64,000 nt of DNA from Streptomyces sp. NBC_00704 (GTDB lineage Bacteria > Actinomycetota > Actinomycetes > Streptomycetales > Streptomycetaceae), in assembly GCF_036226605.1 (NCBI RefSeq), contig NZ_CP109000.1:1488001-1552000 (forward strand), written 5' to 3'. Below are positions 56,973 through 64,000 of this stretch, piece by piece. Within the stretch, counting starts at the first letter, position 1. Every line of letters begins with the position of its first letter. Below the pieces are notes generated by a model. It worked only from the letters and a program-made list of their open reading frames with translations, did not search any database and was not told where the DNA came from. The translations under genes were made by a program, and so were the position numbers.

Positions 56973-57517
56973 GAAGTTCCCTCCAGGTAGGCGGCTGCCC
57001 GACGCACAGCGTCGGGGTCGTCTCCCAACTTGCCGATGGCCGAATTGCAGTTGAAGCACAGTACGCCTCGGACCCTACCCGTCTCGTGGCAGTGATCCAC
57101 ATGGACGGCCGGGGCTTTCAGGCAGATCACGCAGAGCCCCTTCTGGGAGGCGACCATGGCGTCGCGCTCGGCTTCGGTCATGCCGTACTGGCGCTTCAGA
57201 TGCCCACGCCGCCCCTTGACGGCTTTGCAAGCCTTGCAGCAGGTCGCAAGGCCGTCGGACGCCGTGGCGTTGCGGTGCCACTCGCGGTGCGGCTTGACCT
57301 CCTCGCAGCTGCGGCAGAACTTGTTCCCCTCGGGCGTATCCACGCGGGGCCGCACATTCCTTCCCTGGGCCACCTGCCGGGCCTGGTGGTAGGCCGCCCA
57401 GCACTCACGGCAATAGGCCTGCAACCCGTCCCGGGCTGCTTTGTTGCTGGCGAAGGCTGCTCGCGACCTGATCTCATTGCACCGCGAGCAACGCTTCGCA
57501 CCTTCTTCGCTTGCCAA
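56924..57517 (-). CDS. HNH/endonuclease VII-like protein within the proteasome operon
   Basis: 197 residues. Three CxxC pairs (CSRC/CREC, CRSC/CKAC, CVIC/CFNC) build zinc-binding folds; the recombination endonuclease VII-type core is [20 protein letters not shown] followed by [20 protein letters not shown]. It may be a free-standing homing-type or repair endonuclease, or a repurposed regulator. Start TTG with GGGGGA upstream. The last 49 bp overlap prcB, and it lies 32 bp after pup. Codon use is less biased (AAA, GGA, AGG, GTA occur) than in its neighbours. Confidence 0.85.
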   Translation of the reverse strand: MASEEGAKRCSRCNEIRSRAAFASNKAARDGLQAYCRECWAAYHQARQVAQGRNVRPRVDTPEGNKFCRSCEEVKPHREWHRNATASDGLATCCKACKAVKGRRGHLKRQYGMTEAERDAMVASQKGLCVICLKAPAVHVDHCHETGRVRGVLCFNCNSAIGKLGDDPDAVRRAAAYLEGTSWKPTLVAPGVYQLPS

Positions 57518-57549
57518 CCCAGAGTCCCCCGCAACCTTCGATTCGAAGG

Positions 57550-57768
57550 CTACTCGCCGCCCTTTTGAACGAAACTTCGAACGAAATCCTCGGCATTTTC
57601 CTCGAGTACATCGTCAATTTCGTCAAGAACCGAGTCGACGTCGTCGCTCAGCTTCTCGTGGCGCTCCTTGAGGTCCTCGGAGCCCTGCGTCTCCGCGGCC
57701 TGCTCCTCGACCTCCTCCGTGGAGTGCGTCGCCTTCTGCTGGCCGCCGCCGGTGTCCTTGGTCGCCAT
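57550..57768 (-). CDS. pup: Prokaryotic ubiquitin-like protein Pup (ends GGE)
   Basis: 72 residues. MATKDTGGGQQKATHSTEE, a central coiled-coil (KLSDDVDSVLDEIDDVLEE) and the C-terminus FVQKGGE. Ending in Glu rather than Gln means PafA can use it directly, without deamidation by Dop. It is intrinsically disordered and binds ARC. ATG at 57768; it lies between dop and the HNH gene. Confidence 0.97.
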   Translation of the reverse strand: MATKDTGGGQQKATHSTEEVEEQAAETQGSEDLKERHEKLSDDVDSVLDEIDDVLEENAEDFVRSFVQKGGE

Positions 57769-57955
57769 TACCCTCACCCCGCTCTTTCGCCCGACATGGT
57801 CGACAGGTCGGCATTCCTGCCGATCGGTGATGATCAGACCCTACAAGCCCGGTCCGACATCGGCCCCGCAGTTGCGTCAACGTACGAGGCCCATCTCGAT
57901 GATTCCCGGACGGGAGGCGTCCCACCCGTCGGGCAGGTTCCGTCCGGGTCACGGT

Positions 57956-59467
57956 TCAGCTGCCCGACAGGACCCTGACCAGGTCTTCCGCGGTGCGGCA
58001 GCGGTCCAGGAGCTCCTTGACGTGATTTCGCGTTCCGCGAAGGGGTTCCAGGGTTGGGACGCGCTGGAGCGAGTCCCGGCCGGGCAGGTCGAAGATCACG
58101 GAGTCCCAGGAGGCCGCGGCGACGTCGTCGGCGTACTGCTCCAGGCAGCGGCCGCGGAAGTACGCGCGGGTGTCCTCCGGGGGCTTGGAGACGGCCCTGT
58201 CGACCTCGGACTCGTCCAGGAGGCGTTTGATGCGGCCGCGGGCCACGAGGCGGTTGTAGATGCCCTTCTCGGCCCTGACGTCGGCGTACTGGAGGTCGAC
58301 GAGGTGGAGGCGGGCGGCGTCCCAGTCGAGGTCGTCGCGGCGCCGGTAGCCCTCCATGACCTCGCGTTTGGCGACCCAGTCCAGTTCGCCGGCGAGGCTC
58401 ATGGGGTCGTTCTCGAGGCGCGTGAGGGTGTCCTCCCAGCGGGCGAGGACGTCCTTGGTCTGGTCGTCGGCGTCCGCGCCGAAGCGTTCCTCGACGTATT
58501 TGCGCGACAGCTCGTAGTACTCCATCTGCAGCTGGACGGCGGTGAGTGTGCGACCGCTGCGGAGGGTGACCAGGCGCTTGAGGCCGGGGTCGTGGGAGAC
58601 CTGGTGGAGGGTGCGGACGGGCTGGTCGACGGCGAGGTCGACGGCGATGAAGCCGTCCTCGATCATCGACAGGACGAGGGCCGTGGTGCCGAGCTTGAGG
58701 TAGGTGCTGATCTCGGAGAGGTTGGCGTCGCCGATGATCACGTGGAGGCGGCGGTACTTCTCGGCGTCGGCGTGCGGTTCGTCGCGGGTGTTGATGATGG
58801 GGCGTTTCAGCGTCGTCTCGAGGCCGACCTCGACCTCGAAGTAGTCGGCGCGCTGGCTGAGCTGGAAGCCGTGTTCGTGGCCGTCCTGGCCGATGCCCAC
58901 GCGGCCCGCGCCGGCGAAGACCTGGCGGGAGACGAAGAAGGGCGTCAGGTGGCGCACGATGTCCGAGAAGGCGGTCTCCCGCTTCATCAGGTAGTTCTCG
59001 TGGGTGCCGTAGGAGGCGCCCTTGTTGTCGGTGTTGTTCTTGTAGAGGTGGATGGGCTGGGCGCCGGGGAGCGCGGCGGCCCGTTCGGCGGCCTCGGCCA
59101 TGATGCGTTCGCCGGCCTTGTCCCACAGGACGGCGTCGCGGGGGTTGGTGACCTCGGGGGCGCTGTATTCGGGGTGTGCGTGGTCGACGTAGAGGCGTGC
59201 GCCGTTGGTGAGGATGACGTTGGCGAGGCCGATGTCCTCGTCGGTGAGCTGGCTGGAGTCGGCGGTCTCGCGGGCGAGGTCGAAGCCACGCGCGTCCCGC
59301 AGCGGGTTCTCCTCCTCGAAGTCCCAGCGGGCCCGGCGGGCCCGGTGCATCGCCGCCGCGTAGGCGTTGACGATCTGGGACGAGGTGAGCATGGCATTGG
59401 CGTTGGGGTGGCCGGGGACGGAGATGCCGTACTCCGTCTCGATGCCCATTACTCGCCGTACGGTCAT
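57956..59467 (-). CDS. dop: Depupylase/deamidase Dop
   Basis: 503 residues. [16 protein letters not shown] and [17 protein letters not shown] mark the Pup-ligase/deamidase family. Compared with PafA it has the characteristic inserted loop ([14 protein letters not shown] region). It removes Pup from proteins and can deamidate Pup-Gln. The ATG has AAGGAGG 6 bp upstream. 187 bp lie before pup. Confidence 0.95.
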   Translation of the reverse strand: MTVRRVMGIETEYGISVPGHPNANAMLTSSQIVNAYAAAMHRARRARWDFEEENPLRDARGFDLARETADSSQLTDEDIGLANVILTNGARLYVDHAHPEYSAPEVTNPRDAVLWDKAGERIMAEAAERAAALPGAQPIHLYKNNTDNKGASYGTHENYLMKRETAFSDIVRHLTPFFVSRQVFAGAGRVGIGQDGHEHGFQLSQRADYFEVEVGLETTLKRPIINTRDEPHADAEKYRRLHVIIGDANLSEISTYLKLGTTALVLSMIEDGFIAVDLAVDQPVRTLHQVSHDPGLKRLVTLRSGRTLTAVQLQMEYYELSRKYVEERFGADADDQTKDVLARWEDTLTRLENDPMSLAGELDWVAKREVMEGYRRRDDLDWDAARLHLVDLQYADVRAEKGIYNRLVARGRIKRLLDESEVDRAVSKPPEDTRAYFRGRCLEQYADDVAAASWDSVIFDLPGRDSLQRVPTLEPLRGTRNHVKELLDRCRTAEDLVRVLSGS

Positions 59468-59657
59468 GCGGCCCTCCTTGCCCGGCGGCACCCTCGGTCG
59501 TGGGCGCCGCTCAGATACCGGTGGTGCTCCGGTGCGTGTGCGGTGCCCGTCCCCGCAACTAGCGACCCGGCGGTACGGAAGAGCCTAGAACGCCTCTGCG
59601 CTGGTGGGGAGATCATTTGCGTCATTGCCTTGCTCCAGCCGTGGCCCGGAAAGCAGT

Positions 59658-59692
59658 CGGCTGCGGGTACCCGTGGTGGGCACCCGCAGCCG
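59658..59692 (-). terminator. Terminator after arc
   Basis: An 11-bp stem (59658-59668 with 59682-59692) just downstream of the arc stop codon (59701) on the minus strand, followed by ACTGCTTT. Confidence 0.6.
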
Positions 59693-59700
59693 CCCTGTTT

Positions 59701-61467
59701 TTACAGGTACTGTCCGGTGTTCGCCACCGTGTCGATGGAGCGTCCGGTGTCCGCGCCCTGCTTTCCGGTGATGAGGGTGCGGATGTAGACGATCCGTTCG
59801 CCCTTCTTTCCGGAGATGCGGGCCCAGTCGTCGGGGTTGGTGGTGTTGGGGAGGTCCTCGTTCTCCTTGAACTCGTCCACGCATGCCTGGAGGAGGTGGG
59901 AGACGCGCAGGCCCTTCTGGTTCTTGTCGAGGAAGTCCTTGATGGCCATCTTCTTGGCGCGGCCGACGATGTTCTCGATCATGGCGCCGGAGTTGAAGTC
60001 CTTGAAGTAGAGGACTTCCTTGTCGCCGTTTGCGTAGGTGACCTCCAGGAAGCGGTTCTCCTCGGATTCGGCGTACATGTGTTCCACTGCCGTCTGGATC
60101 ATGCTCTGGACGGTGGTGGTCCTGTCGCCGCCGTGTTCGCCCACGTCATCGGAGTGCAGGGGGAGGCGTTCGGTGAGGTACTTCTGGAAGATGTCCTTGG
60201 CCGCTTCGGCGTCCGGGCGCTCGATCTTGATCTTCACGTCGAGGCGGCCGGGGCGCAGGATGGCGGGGTCGATCATGTCCTCGCGGTTGGAGGCGCCGAT
60301 GACGACCACGTTCTGCAGGCCTTCGACGCCGTCGATCTCGGCGAGGAGCTGCGGGACGATGGTGTTCTCGACGTCGGAGCTGACGCCGGAGCCGCGGGTG
60401 CGGAAGAGGGATTCCATCTCGTCGAAGAAGACGATGACGGGGGTGCCCTCGGAGGCCTTCTCCCGGGCGCGCTGGAAGACGAGGCGGATCTGGCGTTCGG
60501 TCTCGCCGACGTACTTGTTGAGGAGCTCGGGGCCCTTGATGTTGAGGAAGAAGCTCTTGCCGGTGGCCTGGCCGGTGACTTCGGCGACCTTCTTGGCCAG
60601 CGAGTTGGCGACGGCCTTGGCGATGAGCGTCTTGCCGCATCCGGGGGGTCCGTAGAGGAGGACGCCCTTGGGCGGGCGGAGCTCGTGCTCCTTGAAGAGG
60701 TCGGGGTAGAGGTAGGGCAGCTCGACGGCGTCGCGGATCATCTCGATCTGTCCGCCGAGGCCGCCGATCTGCTCGTAGCCGATGTCGGGGACCTCTTCGA
60801 GGACGAGTTCCTCGACCTCGCTCTTGGGGACGATCTCGTAGACGTACCCGGAGCGGGGTTCGAGCAGGAGGGCGTCGCCGGGCCGGATGGTGACGTCCAG
60901 CAGGGGCTCGGCGAGCCTGACCACTCGTTCTTCGTCGGTGTGTCCGAGCACCAGGGCTCGTTCGCCGTCCTCGAGGATCTCCTTGAGGGTGACGATGTCG
61001 CCGACGCGCTCGTATTCCATGGCCTCGACCACGTTGAGCGCTTCGTTGAGCATGACTTCCTGGCCGCGCCGGAGTTCGTCGAGTTCGACGCCGGGGCTGA
61101 CGTTCACGCGGAGTTTGCGGCCGCCGGTGAAGATGTCGGCGGTGCCGTCCTCGTTCGCCGTGAGGAAGACTCCGAAGCCGGCCGGCGGCTGGGCGAGCCG
61201 GTCGACTTCTTCCTTGAGGGCCACGATCTGGTCGCGGGCCTCGCGGAGCGTGTTGGCGAGTCGCTCGTTCTGGGCGGACACGCCGGCCAGATTGGTCTGC
61301 AGCTCGACGATCCGCTCTTCGAGAATCCTCGTGTGTCGCGGAGAGTCGGCGAGCTTGCGTCGCAGGACGGCGATCTCCTGCTCAAGGTAGGCAATCTGCC
61401 CGGACGGGTCGTCGGACCCTCGTCCCGGGCGGATGCCGCGGTTCATGTCGTCGTCGTGGGCTGCCAC
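59701..61467 (-). CDS. arc: Proteasomal ATPase ARC (Mpa)
   Basis: 588 residues. Coiled-coil (about 25-80, [20 protein letters not shown]), two OB domains, and an AAA domain with GPPGCGKT and FFDEMES. It recognises Pup by the coiled-coil and unfolds substrates into the 20S core. The C-terminus ends in GQYL, the HbYX-like docking motif. Start GTG with GGAGG upstream; [11 protein letters not shown] is the usual start. Divergent from the ferredoxin gene. Confidence 0.96.
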   Translation of the reverse strand: MAAHDDDMNRGIRPGRGSDDPSGQIAYLEQEIAVLRRKLADSPRHTRILEERIVELQTNLAGVSAQNERLANTLREARDQIVALKEEVDRLAQPPAGFGVFLTANEDGTADIFTGGRKLRVNVSPGVELDELRRGQEVMLNEALNVVEAMEYERVGDIVTLKEILEDGERALVLGHTDEERVVRLAEPLLDVTIRPGDALLLEPRSGYVYEIVPKSEVEELVLEEVPDIGYEQIGGLGGQIEMIRDAVELPYLYPDLFKEHELRPPKGVLLYGPPGCGKTLIAKAVANSLAKKVAEVTGQATGKSFFLNIKGPELLNKYVGETERQIRLVFQRAREKASEGTPVIVFFDEMESLFRTRGSGVSSDVENTIVPQLLAEIDGVEGLQNVVVIGASNREDMIDPAILRPGRLDVKIKIERPDAEAAKDIFQKYLTERLPLHSDDVGEHGGDRTTTVQSMIQTAVEHMYAESEENRFLEVTYANGDKEVLYFKDFNSGAMIENIVGRAKKMAIKDFLDKNQKGLRVSHLLQACVDEFKENEDLPNTTNPDDWARISGKKGERIVYIRTLITGKQGADTGRSIDTVANTGQYL

Positions 61468-61710
61468 GGTCCTCACCTCCTCCAAGGGGAGCTGGACGCT
61501 TCCAGACCCTACCTGGGTGGGTGTCGATTGAAACCCCTAGATCACAAAGACTGTCGGGGTGTGTCCGATCTTCACCCTTGCGCTCTCCCTCACGCCAGGG
61601 GAATACCCACCGAACATGATTGGAAAGCGGCCGAGGGTAGGGTCGAAGTGTTCAACACCCGTCAGAGCCTGCATGGTTCCCTGGCGGTTCGACGGTAAAC
61701 GGCAGGAGTT

Positions 61711-62016
61711 ATGGGCGTGCAGCAGGAGGCCGGTGTCGATGGCGAGGCCCTGGAGGTGTGGATCGATCAGGATCTCTGTACCGGTGACGGGATCTGTGCG
61801 CAGTACGCGCCGGAGGTGTTCGAGCTGGACATCGACGGGCTGGCGTATGTGAAGGGTGAGCAGGACGAGCTGTTGCAGGCCAAGGGGGCGGTGACGCCGG
61901 TGCCGTTGCCGTTGCTGGTGGACGTGGTGGACTCGGCGCGGGAGTGTCCGGGCGACTGCATTCATGTGCGCCGCGTTGCGGACGGGGTCGAGGTCTACGG
62001 TCCGGACGCGGAGTGA
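61711..62016 (+). CDS. Ferredoxin, 3Fe-4S or 4Fe-4S type
   Basis: 101 residues. The cysteines CTGDGIC (23, 29) and CPGDC (79, 83) match the single-cluster bacterial ferredoxins that serve P450s and other oxidoreductases; with only one intermediate Cys replaced by Asp/Gly this looks like a 3Fe-4S cluster. It transfers electrons to a partner not evident here. The ATG start is divergent from arc; the upstream spacer is 243 bp. Confidence 0.88.
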   Translation: MGVQQEAGVDGEALEVWIDQDLCTGDGICAQYAPEVFELDIDGLAYVKGEQDELLQAKGAVTPVPLPLLVDVVDSARECPGDCIHVRRVADGVEVYGPDAE

Positions 62017-62073
62017 GCGTGCTGGTTCGCGCGGTGACGGCTGTCTGATTTCTCACAGGGCGAACGGCCCGGG

Positions 62074-62631
62074 TCAGACGCTGCGGGCGCCGGCGGGGGT
62101 GGTGCGCAGGAACTTGTGGTCCTTCCACTGCCAGCGGGCGTGGTCCTTGACGTCGGGGCAGCAGCTGGGGACGTCGGGGGTGGAGTAGCCGAGGAGGGTG
62201 GCCGCGACGGCTCCGTCGGCGACGGTGAGGTCGGTGACGGTGTTGCGGGCCTTGGGGTCGACGAGGGTGGCGACGACGCGCGCGTGGGTGTCGCGGGGGC
62301 CGCGGGTGAGGACGTAGACGCCGTCGGGCGGGGTGCCCATGGGGGCGTCGCAGTGGACGACGGCGACGGTTTCGGGGGTGCCGTCGCCGTCGAGGTCGCC
62401 GGTGGCCTTCTTGACGACGAGTGCGGTGACGGGGCCGCAGTGCAGGGGGAAGTCGACGCCGGTGGTGGCGGGGGCCGCGGCGGGCGGGCCGGGGGCCTGG
62501 GCGGCCGTGGCGGGTCCGGGCTGCAGCAGTGAGGAGAGGGCGACGACGCCGGCGACGGCGGTGGCGGTCGCGACCCAGTGGATGGGCCGGGTGTGGGTGT
62601 GTGCCAGTTCCGGGACGGCGGAGTGCTGCAC
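62074..62631 (-). CDS. Secreted/anchored protein of unknown function
   Basis: 185 residues. A hydrophobic segment (about 18-35, WVATATAVAGVVALSSLLQP) is probably a signal peptide or anchor. The outer domain has three cysteines and a segment (ATGDLDGDGTPETVAVVHCD) resembling an FG-GAP/calcium-binding-like loop. The GTG start has AGGAG nine bases upstream; a longer form from GTG 62694 lacks a ribosome site. Not recognised as a known family. Confidence 0.7.
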   Translation of the reverse strand: MQHSAVPELAHTHTRPIHWVATATAVAGVVALSSLLQPGPATAAQAPGPPAAAPATTGVDFPLHCGPVTALVVKKATGDLDGDGTPETVAVVHCDAPMGTPPDGVYVLTRGPRDTHARVVATLVDPKARNTVTDLTVADGAVAATLLGYSTPDVPSCCPDVKDHARWQWKDHKFLRTTPAGARSV

Positions 62632-62866
62632 TACGGGTGTCTCCTGCGGGGCTGTGCCGGTGGGGTGGGGGGATTGGCCAGCATCGTGCCACACGTCACA
62701 GGGCGGGGGAACGCCGGGGTGCGGGATTTCGGACGCAGGGGTCGGGCGGCCGGGGGCGGGCGGCCCGGGTCGGGGGTGAACTGGCGAGGCGCCGTGGTGG
62801 AGTTCCCGGTGGGTCGGGGGAACTCGGCCACGGCGCCTTGTCGTTGTGGGTGGTGCGGGGTGCCGC

Positions 62867-63769
62867 TCAGCGGCCGGCGCCTCCGTCGGCGTTGGGGCCG
62901 GAGTAGTCGTCGCCGTAGGCGCCCTTGGCGGGGCGGCGGCGGCGCATGGGGGGCTCCACGCCGTCGGCGAGGCGGCGGGCGGTGAGCAGGAAGCCGGTGT
63001 GGCCGATCATGCGGTGGTCCGGGCGGACGGCGAGGCCTTCGACGTGCCAGTTGCGGATCATCGACTCCCAGGCGGTGGGCTCGTTGAAGGAGCCGATCTC
63101 GCGGATGGACTCGACGGTCCGGGCGAGCTGGGTGGTGGTGGCGACGTAGCAGCACAGGATGCCGCCGGGGACGAGTGCCTTGGAGACGGCTTCGAGGCAT
63201 TCCCAGGGGGCGAGCATGTCGAGGATGACGCGGTCGACGTCGGTGTCGCTCAGGTTGTCCTGGAGGTCGCCGACGGTGAGCTGCCAGGCGGGGTGCGGGC
63301 CGCCGAAGTAGCGCTCCACGTTCTGCCGGGCGATCTCGGCGAAGTCCTCGCGGCGCTCGTAGGAGTGCAGCATGCCCTGGTCGCCGATGGCGCGCAGCAG
63401 GAAGCTGCTGAGGGAGCCGGAGCCGACGCCGGCTTCGACGACGCGTGCGCCGGCGAAGATGTCGGCGAAGGCGAGGATCTGCCCCGCGTCCTTGGGGTAG
63501 ACGACGGCCGCCCCGCGGGGCATGGACAGGACGTAGTCGGGGAGCAGGGGGCGCAGCGCGAGATAGGCGACGTTCCCGGTGGTGCGGACGACGCTGCCCT
63601 CGGGTGAGCCGATCAGTTCGTCGTGCGGGAAGGAACCCTTGTGGGTGTGGAAGTTCTTCCCGGCTTCGAGCGTGAACGTGTAGTGGCGGCCCTTGGGGTC
63701 GGTCAGCTGAACCTGGTCCCCGACCTTGAAGGGCCCGCGCCTGCGGGCGGCACCGGTCGGTTCGGACAT
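62867..63769 (-). CDS. trmI: tRNA (adenine(58)-N1)-methyltransferase TrmI
   Basis: 300 residues. The N-terminal beta domain (FKVGDQVQLTDPKGRHYTFT) and the SAM-binding Rossmann fold (RVVEAGVGSGSLSSFL, DRVILDMLAPWE) identify the tRNA m1A58 methyltransferase TrmI, which stabilises the T-loop. ATG start. Next to the CBS-domain gene, on the same strand (58 bp). Confidence 0.95.
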   Translation of the reverse strand: MSEPTGAARRRGPFKVGDQVQLTDPKGRHYTFTLEAGKNFHTHKGSFPHDELIGSPEGSVVRTTGNVAYLALRPLLPDYVLSMPRGAAVVYPKDAGQILAFADIFAGARVVEAGVGSGSLSSFLLRAIGDQGMLHSYERREDFAEIARQNVERYFGGPHPAWQLTVGDLQDNLSDTDVDRVILDMLAPWECLEAVSKALVPGGILCCYVATTTQLARTVESIREIGSFNEPTAWESMIRNWHVEGLAVRPDHRMIGHTGFLLTARRLADGVEPPMRRRRPAKGAYGDDYSGPNADGGAGR

Positions 63770-63827
63770 GTGACCAGCCTACCGGCGTTTGGCGGGGGCG
63801 CCGACCATCGTCCGGGGGGCGGGGTGG

Positions 63828-64000
63828 TCAGTTGGGGCGGGCCATGGCTTTGACGAAGGCGCGCTCGACGTCGGCGGCGGACAGGACGCCGAAGATCTCT
63901 CCGGTTTCCTCGACGACGAGGTATTCGGTGGCGGGGGTGGCGCGCAGGACGTCGAGGAGGTCTTCGCCTGCGAGTTCGGCGGAGACGCGCATGCCGTCGG
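63828..64000 (-). CDS. C-terminal fragment of a CBS-domain protein (site-2 protease-like)
   Basis: Only the last 57 residues are within the window; the gene continues past the edge. EYLVVEETGEIFGVLSAADV followed by ERAFVKAMARPN is the end of a CBS domain, as found at the C-terminus of M50 site-2 proteases, which commonly precede trmI in actinomycetes (recollection). The catalytic part is not visible. Confidence 0.65.
   Translation of the reverse strand, partial: DGMRVSAELAGEDLLDVLRATPATEYLVVEETGEIFGVLSAADVERAFVKAMARPN

Overview
The window is chromosomal DNA of a high-GC actinomycete, almost certainly a Streptomyces. Codons end almost always in G or C. It carries the complete Pup-proteasome gene set, a conservon (sensor kinase, roadblock protein, DUF742 protein, small GTPase and P450), an NsdA-like TPR regulator and a DmdR/IdeR-type iron box. 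The gene order resembles, from memory, the SCO159x-SCO165x part of the Streptomyces coelicolor chromosome. I could not run an alignment, so names borrowed from that species rest on family features and synteny. No tRNA, rRNA, CRISPR array, transposase or prophage was seen.

Region by region: 1-3.0 kb holds the end of a 3-hydroxyacyl-CoA dehydrogenase, a NUDIX hydrolase and a TPR regulator. 3.0-3.6 kb is a gene-free block of tandem and inverted intergenic repeats. 3.6-11.1 kb is a translation block on the minus strand: infC-rpmI-rplT, a SpoU-type RNA methyltransferase, an orphan sensor kinase and pheST. infC appears to start at AUC and is preceded by an attenuator-like hairpin. 11.5-19.3 kb carries a DUF1844 protein, an SseB-like protein, a secreted class A beta-lactamase-fold protein, a mycosin-like protease overlapping a large proline-rich membrane protein with internal repeats, and a PLP enzyme. 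19.3-24.7 kb looks like a gamma-glutamyl amine (ethanolamine/polyamine) catabolic cluster: glutamine-synthetase-like ligase, aldehyde dehydrogenase, SDR, FadR-type regulator and gamma-glutamyl hydrolase. A 19-copy octamer satellite lies in its divergent promoter.

25-35.9 kb contains a LysR/TDT exporter pair, a cupin regulator with a metal-receptor protein, a betaine ABC system with fused permease and binding protein, a 5'-3' exonuclease-like protein, an iron-regulated siderophore-interacting reductase, a GNAT and a pseudouridine synthase. 35.9-40.6 kb is the conservon (rarA-E/cvn9 type); its P450 lacks the usual K-helix ExxR. A 1.16 kb gene-poor gap follows. Then come an Mtr4-like helicase, a lipid kinase, tatC and tatA, two small proteins, the WYL regulators PafC and PafB, and two FKBP prolyl isomerases.

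51.4-61.5 kb is the pupylation/proteasome locus, on the minus strand except for a lacI-type gene: arc, dop, pup, an HNH endonuclease gene, prcB, prcA, then (after the divergent lacI/MFS pair) pafA. Pup (ending GGE) is ligated by PafA, removed by Dop, unfolded by ARC and degraded by PrcAB. The window ends with a ferredoxin, a secreted protein, the tRNA m1A58 methyltransferase and the C-terminus of a CBS-domain protein. A striking unexplained feature is a reversal of the strand preference for C versus G at wobble positions near 57.5 kb, independent of gene direction and coinciding with the HNH gene.
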